NCBI GenBank assembly: GCA_003248965.1
Contig: QFQU01000004.1
Coordinates: forward strand, 124,001 to 188,000
Reading direction: 5' to 3'
DNA from: Brevundimonas sp.
Lineage (GTDB): Bacteria; Pseudomonadota; Alphaproteobacteria; Caulobacterales; Caulobacteraceae
DNA length: 64,000 bases
Numbering within the stretch: position 1 is the stretch's first letter; each line of letters begins with the position of its first letter. The position numbers were made by a program, and so were the translations under genes. The notes beneath the pieces are model-generated. The model did not search any database, was not told where the DNA came from, and saw only the letters and a program-made list of their open reading frames with translations. Of this stretch, positions 31,382-40,318 are shown one piece after another.

Positions 31382-32985
31382 CGCATCAGCCGTGTCATCA
31401 GGGCGGCGGTGGACGGGTCCAGATCGGCGGACGGGCCGCCGTCCTGAACATCCTTCAGGATCGCCTTGGCCAGCACCTTGCCCAGTTCCACGCCCCACTG
31501 GTCGAAGCTGTTGATGTCCCAGATCACGCCCTCGACGAAGGTCTTGTGCTCATAAAGGGCGATCAGGGCGCCCAGGGTCCGGGGCGTCAGCCGTTCCATC
31601 ACGATGGCGGTCGACGGGCGGTTTCCGGTGAAGGTGCGGTGGGTCGACAGACGTTTCGCCTCCTCGGCCGCAAGGCCCTGGGCCAGACCTTCGGTTTCGG
31701 CCGCCTCGGCGGACTTGCCCAGCATCAGGGCCTGGGCCTGGGCCAGGGCGTTGGACCAGAGGGGCGCCTCGGGCGCGTCCTCATGCGTTCGGGCCACGAT
31801 CACGAACTCGGCCGGAACCACCTGCGGCCCCTGGTGGATCTGCTGGAAGAAGGCGTGCTGGCCGTTGGTCCCCGGTTCGCCGAAAACGACCGGGCAGGTC
31901 TGGCGCGTCACAGGCGACCCGTCGCGATGCACCCGCTTGCCGTTGGATTCCATCTCCAGCTGCTGCAGGAAGGACGGCAGGCGGCGAAGCGCGTGGGCGT
32001 AGGGCGCCACCGTCCGCGCCCGCCGGTCCAGGCCGTCCACGTTGAACACCTGGGCCAGGGCCATCAGCACCGGCGCGTTCTTCTCCAGCGGCGCCGCGAC
32101 GAAATGGTCGTCCATCGCCGCCGCCCCGGCCAGCATCTGTTCGAACGCCTCCCACCCCAGGGCGATGGCGCACGACAGGCTGACCGCCGACCAAAGGGAG
32201 TAGCGCCCGCCGACCCAGTCCCGGAACGCGAACGTCCGGCCGCAGCCGAAGGCCCGCGCCTTGTCCGGCGCCGCCGTCACCCCGATGAAGTGTCTGGCCA
32301 GTCCATCGGCGGGCAGGGCGGCGGCCAGCCAGGCCTTGGCCGCCTCGGCGTTGGCCAGGGTTTCCTGCGTCGTGAAGGTCTTGGACACCACCACCACCAG
32401 GGTGGTTTCGGGATCCAGGCCGGTCAGGGCCTCGGCCATGTCGCGCGGGTCGATATTGGCGACGAAGCGCAGGTCGATGGCCGGATCGAGCGGCCGCAGG
32501 GCGTCCCACACCAGGCGCGGCCCCAGGTCGGACCCCCCGATGCCGACATGGACGATGGCCTGGAACCGCTTGCCCGCGGCTCCCGTCTCGGCGCCCGACC
32601 GCACGGCGTCCGCATAGGCCTTCATCTCGGCGCGGACGGCGTCCACCTCGGCCGAGACCGGCTCTCCCAAGGCCTTGAAGTCGGCGCCGGGCGCCGCGCG
32701 CAGGGCCGGGTGCAGCACGGCCCGCCCCTCGGTCAGATTGACCGCCTCGCCCGCGAAAAGGGCGTCGCGCCGGCCCTCCACCTCGCAGGCGCGGGCCAGG
32801 TCCAGGCAGGCGTCAAACGCCGCGCGGGTCCAGCTCTGTTTCGACAGGTCGACATAAAGACCCGCCGCCTCGACCGACATCCGGTCCAGTCGGGCGGGAT
32901 CGGCCGCGAACTGGTCCGCGATCCGGCTCTCGGCGGCCTCGGCGGCGGTCAGGTCGAAGCGCGTCCAGGCGGCGTCGCGGGTCAT
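31378..32985 (-). CDS. pgi: Glucose-6-phosphate isomerase
   Basis: Interconverts glucose-6-phosphate and fructose-6-phosphate. It has 535 residues. Visible signatures are IVHVGIGGSDLGPRLVWDAL, VVVSKTFTTQETLANAEAAK, DWVGGRYSLWSAVSLSCAIA, QLEMESNGKRV, FGEPGTNGQHAFFQQIHQG with the active Glu and His, and the C-terminal Lys in NSFDQWGVELGKVLAKAI. It stands alone apart from the DUF4260 fragment at its 3' end. Confidence 0.97.
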   Translation of the reverse strand: MTRDAAWTRFDLTAAEAAESRIADQFAADPARLDRMSVEAAGLYVDLSKQSWTRAAFDACLDLARACEVEGRRDALFAGEAVNLTEGRAVLHPALRAAPGADFKALGEPVSAEVDAVRAEMKAYADAVRSGAETGAAGKRFQAIVHVGIGGSDLGPRLVWDALRPLDPAIDLRFVANIDPRDMAEALTGLDPETTLVVVVSKTFTTQETLANAEAAKAWLAAALPADGLARHFIGVTAAPDKARAFGCGRTFAFRDWVGGRYSLWSAVSLSCAIALGWEAFEQMLAGAAAMDDHFVAAPLEKNAPVLMALAQVFNVDGLDRRARTVAPYAHALRRLPSFLQQLEMESNGKRVHRDGSPVTRQTCPVVFGEPGTNGQHAFFQQIHQGPQVVPAEFVIVARTHEDAPEAPLWSNALAQAQALMLGKSAEAAETEGLAQGLAAEEAKRLSTHRTFTGNRPSTAIVMERLTPRTLGALIALYEHKTFVEGVIWDINSFDQWGVELGKVLAKAILKDVQDGGPSADLDPSTAALMTRLMR

Positions 32986-33079
32986 CGGCGGTCCTCGTCA
33001 AACAGGGTAAACACTCGTTTACGGTCGGGGCGTATGCAGGTTCAACGTCCCAGCGGACGCTGAAACAGGAAGTCACCTC

Positions 33080-33556
33080 ATGTCCTGCGGCCTTGCTCTC
33101 ACGATCGCCCTGTCGATGTCCAATCCCGCCGTCGCCCTGGCGGCCGAACAGCCTGCGGCGGTTCCCGGCGCGCCCGTCTCCGTGGCCGGAGAGCCGCTGT
33201 TCGCCGACATCATCGCCCGCTCGACGCGGCTGAAGACGATGGTCGACGGCTGGGCCGCCGCCAAGGCCGCGGACGACGCCGCCTTCTTCACCAGTCAGGC
33301 CTTCACCGGCTTCAAGGCCCAGGCCGACGAACTGGCGGCCCTGGACATGCAGGGCCATCTGATCCTGAAGGAACGCGGCACCGACGGCGATCTGAAATGC
33401 ATCCTGCGCGGCATTTCCGAGGACATGCCCAAAAAGGTCGCGGCGGTTCAGGCGGCGGCCAATCCGGCCGAGCGCGCCACCGCCCTGTCGGAACTGTCCT
33501 ATCTGCTGAACGACAATGTCGAGGTCATCACCGCCCCGCCGAAGCCGGAAGTCTGA
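33080..33556 (+). CDS. Exported hypothetical protein
   Basis: A 158-residue protein. A short hydrophobic N-terminus (MSCGLALTIALSMSNPAVAL) looks like a signal peptide ending ALAA. The mature part is helical and has one cysteine (LKCILRG). ACAGGAAGTC upstream supports the ATG. No family recognised. It converges on the DsbD gene. Confidence 0.7.
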   Translation: MSCGLALTIALSMSNPAVALAAEQPAAVPGAPVSVAGEPLFADIIARSTRLKTMVDGWAAAKAADDAAFFTSQAFTGFKAQADELAALDMQGHLILKERGTDGDLKCILRGISEDMPKKVAAVQAAANPAERATALSELSYLLNDNVEVITAPPKPEV

Positions 33557-33560
33557 CGGC

Positions 33561-35774
33561 TCAGCCGCCCTTCAGCGCCTCGATCACCACCCCTTCGGTC
33601 AGAAGCTGGGGCAGGATTTCCGGCTCGTCCCGGCCGGGACGATAGACCAGATACAGCGGCACGCCTGAACGCCCGTGCGCCTGAAGCTCTCGGGTGATGG
33701 CGTCGTCGCGACGAGTCCAGTCCCCCACCAGATAGACGGCGTTCGCCGCCCGGATCGCTTCGGCCACGCGGGGCGACGACAGGGCCGCCCGCTCGTTGAT
33801 CTTGCAGGTCACGCACCAGTCTGCGGTCAGATTGACCAGGACGGGTCGGCCGGCGGCCGTCGCCTGGGCCACGGCCTGGGCCGACCAGGGCTGGGAGGCC
33901 AGGGCGGTCGCCGCTTCGGCGGTTTCGATGACCGCCGGTCGCTCTCGCGCCGCCATGGCCGCCGCACCGGCCAGCATCAGGGTCAGCAACAGCGCCAGGG
34001 TCGCGGTCACGACGCCGGCGACCGCCTGCCGACCTTCGGCCCGGCGGGCCTGCACGCGGCCATAGGTCCAGCCGGCGAAGGCCAATAGCAGGCCGGCGGC
34101 CAGAAGGCCTGCCAGGGCCTGTCCCCCGCCCTGCTGGCTGAACACCCAGGTCAGCCACAGGGCGGCGCCGTACATGGGAAAGGCCAGGACGCCTTTCAGC
34201 GTCTCCATCCAGGCGCCGGGGCGCGGCAGGCGCGCCAGAAGTCCAGGCGACAGGCTGATCGCCACATAGGGCGCCGCCAGACCTAGCCCCAGGGCCAGAA
34301 AGACCGCCAGAGCCAGAGGCCAGGGCAAAACGAGGGCCGCCCCCAGGGCCGCCGCCATGAAGGGGGCTGTGCAGGGCGCCGCCACCACCACCGCCAGAAC
34401 CCCGGTGAAGAAGGCGCCGGTCGCGCCGGGCAGGCGGGCCAGAGGGCCCGACCCCGCGCCCTGCAGACCGGCGCCGACATGGAAGACGCCCGACAGGTTC
34501 AGCCCGACGCCCAGCAGTATCAGGGCCAGGGTCGCGGTCACGCCCGGCGACTGCAGCTGAAAGCCCCAGCCGACGGCCTGACCGGCGGCCCGCAACGCCA
34601 ACAGGATTCCCGCCAGCGCCAGGAAACTGACCAGCACCCCGACCAGGAAGGCCAGGCCGTCGCGGCGCGCGCGGGCCGGATCGTGGGCGGCGGCCGACAG
34701 GGCGGCGGCCTTCATCGCCAGCACTGGAAAGACGCAGGGCATCAGGTTCAGCACCAGCCCGCCCAGCAGGGCCAGGCCCAGGACGTGCAGCAAACCCAGG
34801 CTGGCGGGCGCCGAGGCCGGCGCCTTGGTCGCTTCGCCTTCGGGCGGGGGCGCAAGCGGGCCCTTGCCCGTCGCCCCGTCCAGCGGCGGCCCCGGCTCGG
34901 CCGTGATCTCCCAGGCGCCCTTGTCGGTGGCCAGAACGCCCGACAGGGCGCCGTCCCCCGTCTCCCGCCCCGGCGCCAGCCTCAGGGTCAGGCCCTCGGG
35001 GCCAAGCTGACCCGACTGGCCCGCCGCATGGTCGATGCGACCGGGCTCGAACGGGAAGACATAGGCCGCGCCGACCGTTCCGCTCGCCAACGGCCCGCCC
35101 GTCGCGGTCAGGATCAAACCTTGTCCGTCACGCGTGACATGGGCCGTGATCCCGGCTGGCCGCGGCGCGGTCTCGACCGTCTTGCGGATCACTTCGCCCC
35201 AGGGCCGCGACAAGGGCGCGGTTCCCTCGCGCACCGGCAGGGCCAGGGACAGGGTCAGGGGTTCGGGCACGCACATCCGGTCGCTGCACACCAGGAACAG
35301 CGCCTGGGCCGTCAGGGTCAGGATTTCGCCCGGTCGGGCCGACGCAGGAACCTGGATCGGCACGGGCAGGAAGACCTCGCCCGAATAGCCGTAATTCATC
35401 AGGCCCAGCAGTCTCTGGCGCGTGGGCAGGGGCCACAGGATGGGATCGGCCTTCACCCCGGCCGGCAGGGTCCAGTCCAGGGTGGTCGCCCCGCCGGAAT
35501 CACCGGGATTGCGCCAATAGGTATGCCAGCCCGGCTGAATATCCTGGCGCACCGCGACGACCACGGTGGAACCGGGCGTCGCCCACTGGGTCATGGGGAC
35601 CAGTTCCGCTGCGATCCGTTCGGTTCTCTGGGCTCCGAAAGCCGGCTCGACCGCCGCCGAGGCGTGAACGGTCGGCGCCAGGACGGCCAGGATCAGGGCG
35701 GCGAGAAGGGCGAAGGGACGCAAGGTGGGCATTCCGAAAGGCGCGAGAAGCCTGCGGACCTTAGGCGCTTGCAT
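33561..35774 (-). CDS. dsbD: Protein-disulfide reductase DsbD / ScsB type
   Basis: Carries electrons from cytoplasmic thioredoxin across the inner membrane to the periplasm. The 737 residues are a signal peptide, a periplasmic DsbD-alpha-like domain of about 270 residues with VCSDRMCVPEPLTLSLAL, an eight-helix domain with the redox cysteines in LNLMPCVFPVLAMKAAAL and VVVAAPCTAPFMAAALG, and a C-terminal thioredoxin domain with TADWCVTCKINERAAL. The start could also be the ATG 14 codons in (MPTLRPFALLAAL), which gives a cleaner signal peptide. Confidence 0.93.
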   Translation of the reverse strand: MQAPKVRRLLAPFGMPTLRPFALLAALILAVLAPTVHASAAVEPAFGAQRTERIAAELVPMTQWATPGSTVVVAVRQDIQPGWHTYWRNPGDSGGATTLDWTLPAGVKADPILWPLPTRQRLLGLMNYGYSGEVFLPVPIQVPASARPGEILTLTAQALFLVCSDRMCVPEPLTLSLALPVREGTAPLSRPWGEVIRKTVETAPRPAGITAHVTRDGQGLILTATGGPLASGTVGAAYVFPFEPGRIDHAAGQSGQLGPEGLTLRLAPGRETGDGALSGVLATDKGAWEITAEPGPPLDGATGKGPLAPPPEGEATKAPASAPASLGLLHVLGLALLGGLVLNLMPCVFPVLAMKAAALSAAAHDPARARRDGLAFLVGVLVSFLALAGILLALRAAGQAVGWGFQLQSPGVTATLALILLGVGLNLSGVFHVGAGLQGAGSGPLARLPGATGAFFTGVLAVVVAAPCTAPFMAAALGAALVLPWPLALAVFLALGLGLAAPYVAISLSPGLLARLPRPGAWMETLKGVLAFPMYGAALWLTWVFSQQGGGQALAGLLAAGLLLAFAGWTYGRVQARRAEGRQAVAGVVTATLALLLTLMLAGAAAMAARERPAVIETAEAATALASQPWSAQAVAQATAAGRPVLVNLTADWCVTCKINERAALSSPRVAEAIRAANAVYLVGDWTRRDDAITRELQAHGRSGVPLYLVYRPGRDEPEILPQLLTEGVVIEALKGG

Positions 35775-35806
35775 CCCCTTTCGCCATCACGCGCGGCTGC
35801 GCGCGA

Positions 35807-36253
35807 TCAGCGCGGGGCGACCTCTACGATCACCTCGGTGCGCCGCCGCAGCAATTCGTCCTGACCCGAAGGCGTGACCGCGCCGGCGTCGCCGGCCGCC
35901 GCCACCTCGAACACCGGGGCCGGCATGCCGGCGCGGGTCAGGGCCTGGGCCACCGCGCGGGCGCGCTGCTGCGACAGGGTCATGTTGGCCTCCGACGCGC
36001 CCGTGGCGTCCGCCAGCCCCAACACCCGCACCTTGGCGACCCGGCACTGACGCGCCTTTTCCGCTGCCGTGTTCAGCAACAGCTGCGCCGCATCCGTCAA
36101 TCGCGCCTGGTTCTCCACGAAATAGACGTCGAACCGGCCCGACTGGCACCCGCTCTCGCCGACCACCAGCGACGACCGTTTCGGCGTCTGCGCGCACCCG
36201 ACCGCCGCCAGGCCGATCGCCACCGCAACCACGCCCGCTTTGAAAACCTTCAT
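35807..36253 (-). CDS. OmpA-family lipoprotein
   Basis: A 148-residue outer-membrane lipoprotein. The signal peptide ends in the lipobox LAAVGCAQ, so Cys24 would be lipidated. An OmpA-like peptidoglycan-binding domain follows (FDVYFVENQARLTDAAQLLL, LGLADATGASEANMTLSQQR, RTEVIVEV). The usual TDxxG loop is altered to ADATG. The longer upstream frame lacks a signal sequence and is rejected. Confidence 0.85.
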   Translation of the reverse strand: MKVFKAGVVAVAIGLAAVGCAQTPKRSSLVVGESGCQSGRFDVYFVENQARLTDAAQLLLNTAAEKARQCRVAKVRVLGLADATGASEANMTLSQQRARAVAQALTRAGMPAPVFEVAAAGDAGAVTPSGQDELLRRRTEVIVEVAPR

Positions 36254-36365
36254 GACCCCCTCCTTGAAACTGCCCCTCGGACACGAAAGGGGCGGCCCAT
36301 CCTTTGACGCGCCGCCCCCGGAACTCAAGCCCGGTCGCGCCTCCGCGACCGGAAACCGGCGTCGA

Positions 36366-36716
36366 TCAATAGCGACGCTGGCCGTTCTCCCAGTAGCACT
36401 CGTCTTGGCGATTGTCATAGCAGTAGTAGTACCGGCCCTGGCTGTCGCGGTAGCGCTGCTGGTTGTTGCGGTCCTGGTTCGAGCCGCGGATCGCGCCCGC
36501 CGCGCCGCCGACGGCCGCGCCGATCAGGGCGCCCGTGGCCGCATTGCCGCCGCCGACGTTGTTGCCGACGATGGCGCCGGCGACCGCGCCCAGGCCTGCG
36601 CCGATGGCGCCTTGGCGAACCGCCTGGTTCGGGCCGCTGTTGTAGCCGTAGGGATCGCTGGCGCAGGCCGACGCCAGCAGACCGGCGCCCGCAATTGCGA
36701 TGATCGCTTTGTTCAT
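36366..36716 (-). CDS. Glycine-zipper lipoprotein
   Basis: A 116-residue protein with a lipoprotein signal (MNKAIIAIAGAGLLASACAS; Cys18 lipidated). A glycine-zipper 2TM segment spans about residues 36-80 (GAIGAGLGAVAGAIVGNNVG, ATGALIGAAVGGAAGAI), and a Tyr/Arg/Gln tail with two cysteines (YYYCYDNRQDECYW) ends the protein. Resembles SlyB/OsmB-like envelope proteins. Confidence 0.85.
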   Translation of the reverse strand: MNKAIIAIAGAGLLASACASDPYGYNSGPNQAVRQGAIGAGLGAVAGAIVGNNVGGGNAATGALIGAAVGGAAGAIRGSNQDRNNQQRYRDSQGRYYYCYDNRQDECYWENGQRRY

Positions 36717-36908
36717 GATGAAATCCTCTTTGTCCCTGGGGTCGTCCCGAGTTTCAAACGTCACGATAGGGTTCAGGTTCCGCCGAAGGCGGGGATCGAA
36801 CAGGCCGTTCGTCCCGAACCGTATCGTCTTGACCACTGTGCGAACCATTGCGGCCGAAATACAGCCACGCTTCCGGAACGGGCGACGAGACGAGACGTTC
36901 CGTCGCCC

Positions 36909-37871
36909 ATGAACGAGCTTGCGCACCCCCCGTCCCATAGTCCGCCTTCGCCGTCGGCAGATGCGTCCGACACGCCCGCGCATGTCCTGACGCCGCATGT
37001 GGCGCTGAAGCGGGTGGTCATGCTGGTCAATCCGCTGTCGGGCAGCGTCGGCCCGCGCGCGGCGGACGAGGCGCGGACCTTGCTGGAGGCCTACGAGCTG
37101 GAAGCCAAGGTGATCGTCCTGTCCGGCAATTTCGACGCCCATATCGCCGAAGCCTTCGCCGACAAGCCGGACGCCATCCTGGTGCTGGCGGGCGACGGCA
37201 CGGCCCGGGCGGTGGCTGCGCGCGCCCGTTCGGATGGGCCGATGATCGCGCCCCTTCCGGGCGGCACCATGAACATGTTGCCCAAGGCGCTTTACGGCAC
37301 GGCGGACTGGAAGCTGGCGCTGAAGCGGGCGCTGGAGGAAGGCGCGCCCCAGCCGGTCTCGGGCGGCGAGGTTCAGGGCGAATATTTCTATTGCGCCGCC
37401 ATCCTGGGTTCGCCCGCCCTGTGGGCGCCGGCGCGCGAGGCGGTGCGGACCGGCAAGCTGAAACTGGCCTGGCAATATGGCCGCCGGGCTTTCAAGCGGG
37501 CCTTTTCCGGTCGGCTGCGCTTCACCCTGGACGGGGGCGAGAAGCGTCGCACCGAAGCCCTGGTCCTGATCAGCCCGATGATCTCCAAGGCCATGGAGGA
37601 GCCGGTGGGGCTGGAAGCCGCCGCCATGGACCCCTCGGACACCACCCAGGCCTTCCGCCTGGCGGCCACCGCCCTGTTCAGCGACTGGCGTCAGGATCCG
37701 GCCGTCTCCACCCGGCCGGCGCGTCTGATCGAGGTGCGGGCCCGCTCGCGCATTCCCGCCGTGATCGACGGCGAGCCCCTGCAGCTGAAGCCCGAGGCGG
37801 TGATCCGTTTCGTGCCCAAGGCCTTCAAGGCCCTGGCGCCCCTGCCGCCCTCGGCCGAGGACAGCGTCTGA
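36909..37871 (+). CDS. Diacylglycerol kinase-family lipid kinase
   Basis: A 320-residue protein with a disordered Pro/Ser-rich N-terminus. The DAGK catalytic domain follows: VVMLVNPLSGSVG, the nucleotide loop VLAGDGTARAVAARAR and PLPGGTMNMLPKALYG. The C-terminal beta-sandwich ends RSRIPAVIDGEPLQL. The usual GGDGT reads AGDGT, as in some family members. The metallophosphoesterase overlaps its stop by one base, so a two-gene lipid unit is likely. Confidence 0.9.
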   Translation: MNELAHPPSHSPPSPSADASDTPAHVLTPHVALKRVVMLVNPLSGSVGPRAADEARTLLEAYELEAKVIVLSGNFDAHIAEAFADKPDAILVLAGDGTARAVAARARSDGPMIAPLPGGTMNMLPKALYGTADWKLALKRALEEGAPQPVSGGEVQGEYFYCAAILGSPALWAPAREAVRTGKLKLAWQYGRRAFKRAFSGRLRFTLDGGEKRRTEALVLISPMISKAMEEPVGLEAAAMDPSDTTQAFRLAATALFSDWRQDPAVSTRPARLIEVRARSRIPAVIDGEPLQLKPEAVIRFVPKAFKALAPLPPSAEDSV

Positions 37872-38734
37872 TGGGGCGGCTGCTTCAGTTCTCAGACGTC
37901 CATTTCGGCTGCGAGCACAAGCGCGCCTGCGCCGCCGCCCTGGACTACGCCCACGCCACGCCCAACGACCTGATTCTGATCACTGGCGACATCACCCAAC
38001 AGGGCTTTCCCGACGAATTCAAGGCCGCCGCCGCCTGGATGCGCGCCATGCCCGAGCCGCGCTTCGTCATCGTGGGCAATCACGACGTGCCCTATTGGGA
38101 CGCCGTCGCCCGCGTCTTTCATCCGTGGCGGGCGTTCGAGACGGCGACCGGTTTTCCGGCCCACGACGGTCAGTTCCGCGGCGACGCCCTGATGGTGCGC
38201 GGCGTCGTCACAGCGCGCGGCTGGCAGGCGCGGCCCAACTGGTCCAAGGGCGTCATCGACCTGGATCAGACGCGTCGCGCGGCCGAGGCGTTGCGCCAGG
38301 CGCCGATCGGGGCGCTGCGCATTCTGGCCTGTCACCACCCGCTGATCGAAATGGTCGGCACGCCCATGACCGGCGACGTCAAACGTGGCGACGAGGCCGC
38401 CCTGATCTTCGCCGAGGCGGGGGTCGATCTGATCATGACGGGCCACGTCCATGTGCCCTTCGCCATGCCCATTCCGTTGGCGGATCATTGCTCCTACGCC
38501 GTCGGCTGCGGAACCCTGTCGCACCGCGAGCGCGGCTCCCCGCCCGGCTTCAACCAGATCGACTGGGACGCCAGGACCATCACCGTCACGGCCCTGGCCT
38601 GGGACGGCGAACGCTACAACTCCCATCAGGTCTGGCGTCTGCCGCGCCGGCAGGACACGCGAAAGGCCGCCACGGCCCCCAGTCCGGACAGGCCCGGCGA
38701 ACTGGAGAAGGCCGTGGTCGCCCCCGAGTCCTGA
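37871..38734 (+). CDS. Calcineurin-like metallophosphoesterase
   Basis: A 287-residue binuclear metal phosphoesterase with all five motif blocks: LLQFSDVHFG, LILITGDITQQG, FVIVGNHDVPYW, ILACHHPLIE and LIMTGHVHVPF. Substrate unknown; cAMP, phospholipid head groups or nucleotides are all possible. ATG and the upstream TGA share a base, so it is coupled to the lipid kinase. Confidence 0.93.
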   Translation: MGRLLQFSDVHFGCEHKRACAAALDYAHATPNDLILITGDITQQGFPDEFKAAAAWMRAMPEPRFVIVGNHDVPYWDAVARVFHPWRAFETATGFPAHDGQFRGDALMVRGVVTARGWQARPNWSKGVIDLDQTRRAAEALRQAPIGALRILACHHPLIEMVGTPMTGDVKRGDEAALIFAEAGVDLIMTGHVHVPFAMPIPLADHCSYAVGCGTLSHRERGSPPGFNQIDWDARTITVTALAWDGERYNSHQVWRLPRRQDTRKAATAPSPDRPGELEKAVVAPES

Positions 38735-38744
38735 GGGCGGCGGC

Positions 38745-40190
38745 TTAGCGGAACGGCGGCTCGTCGAAGGCCCGCAGCTTGCGCGAATGCAGGCGCGAGC
38801 CTTCGTTACGCATCAGATCGACCGCCTGGATGCCGATCTGCAGGTGTTCGGAGATCGAGCCTTCGTAGAAGCGGTTGGCCTGGCCCGGCAGTTTGATCTC
38901 GCCGTGCAGCGGCTTGTCCGACACGCACAGCAGCGTCCCGTAGGGCACGCGGAAGCGATACCCTTGCGCGGCGATGGTGGCGCTTTCCATGTCGATGGCG
39001 ACGGCGCGGCTCTGGTTGAAGCGCAGGGCCGACTTGGAATAGCGCAGCTCCCAGTTCCGGTCGTCGGTGGTGACGACAGTGCCGGTGCGCAGGCGCAGCT
39101 TGACCTCGTCGCCCGGCATGCCGCTGACCGACTTGGTGGCGTCATAGAGCGCGCGTTGAACTTCGGCGATCGACGGGATCGGAATATCGGGCGGCAGCAC
39201 CGCGTCCAGGACGTGATCGTCGCGCAGATAGGCGTGGGCCAGGACATAGTCGCCGATGGTCTGGCTGGCGCGCAGGCCCCCGCAGTGACCGATCATCAGC
39301 CAGACGTGCGGACGGGTGACGGCCAAATGATCCGTGATCGTCTTGGCGTTGGATGGGCCGACGCCGATGTTGACCAGGGTCACGCCCTTATGGCCGGGCG
39401 CGGTCAGGTGATAGGCCGGCATCTGGTGCTTCTTCCAGGCCGTATCGCTGATCGCCGTCTCGGGATTGGGCGTGTCGCGGGTGATCACGACGCCGCCGGC
39501 GCAGGACAGGGTCTCGTAAGGGCTGTCCGGCGTCTGAAGCTGTTCGATGGCCCAGCGCACGAACTCGTCGACGTAACGATTGTAGTTGGTAAACAGCACA
39601 TAGGACTGGACGTCGTCTACCGGCGTGCCGGTGTAGTGCTTAAGCCGCGCCAGCGAGAAATCCGTCCTCAGGCCATCGAACAGCGATAGCGGCAGATCCT
39701 CTGCGGGATCGAACAGGCCGTCGGCGATCTCGTCACCTATATTGGCCAGGTCGGTGGTCGGGAACCATCGGGCCAGGGCGGCCGTCATCGACCGATCCAA
39801 CGCGACCTCCAGTCCGTCGGTCACATAGGGGAAGGGAATTTCCTGGCGCGAGACCTCGACTTCGAAGGTCGCGTCATACTCCCGCTCCAGCAGTTCCAAC
39901 TGTTCGGTCAGATAGGGACGGAACAGGTCCGGCCGCGTAACGGTGGTCGAATAGACCCCCTGTTTGGACAGGCGGGCGTAGGCGCGCGGCTCCAGGTCCT
40001 GGGGGCGATCCCCGTCCCAGCGGATGCGAAGTTCGGGATAGGCGAACACCCCTTCGGCGCGTTTCAGCGGATCGGGCCGCGCGCCGGTCTCGACGAAATC
40101 CCGCACGGCGTCGCGCAGGTTGGTCACGGATTGGGTGTAGAGGGTTTCGAGGCGGTCCAGCGCCGCCTGTGCTGTCATCTGTTTTGTCAT
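38745..40190 (-). CDS. amn: AMP nucleosidase
   Basis: Hydrolyses AMP to adenine and ribose-5-phosphate in purine salvage. The 481 residues comprise an N-terminal Amn-specific domain (LRDAVRDFVETGARPDPLKR) and a C-terminal nucleoside phosphorylase-like domain with GVTLVNIGVGPSNAKTITDH, VWLMIGHCGGLRASQTIGDY and AVAIDMESATIAAQGYRF. The start at MTKQMTAQAALDRL is preferred over a frame 43 codons longer, because GAGGAAGTC sits just upstream. Confidence 0.95.
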   Translation of the reverse strand: MTKQMTAQAALDRLETLYTQSVTNLRDAVRDFVETGARPDPLKRAEGVFAYPELRIRWDGDRPQDLEPRAYARLSKQGVYSTTVTRPDLFRPYLTEQLELLEREYDATFEVEVSRQEIPFPYVTDGLEVALDRSMTAALARWFPTTDLANIGDEIADGLFDPAEDLPLSLFDGLRTDFSLARLKHYTGTPVDDVQSYVLFTNYNRYVDEFVRWAIEQLQTPDSPYETLSCAGGVVITRDTPNPETAISDTAWKKHQMPAYHLTAPGHKGVTLVNIGVGPSNAKTITDHLAVTRPHVWLMIGHCGGLRASQTIGDYVLAHAYLRDDHVLDAVLPPDIPIPSIAEVQRALYDATKSVSGMPGDEVKLRLRTGTVVTTDDRNWELRYSKSALRFNQSRAVAIDMESATIAAQGYRFRVPYGTLLCVSDKPLHGEIKLPGQANRFYEGSISEHLQIGIQAVDLMRNEGSRLHSRKLRAFDEPPFR

Positions 40191-40318
40191 GACTTCCTCT
40201 AGCGAAGCTTCTTGTCTTTGGCGAGGCGCCGTCCGGTCAATCTCGATTTCGCTGCATTGCAGCAATTTATGACAGGCGCACGGTTGCGGATCGAGGCGCG
40301 ACGACGCATCTGGTCCCA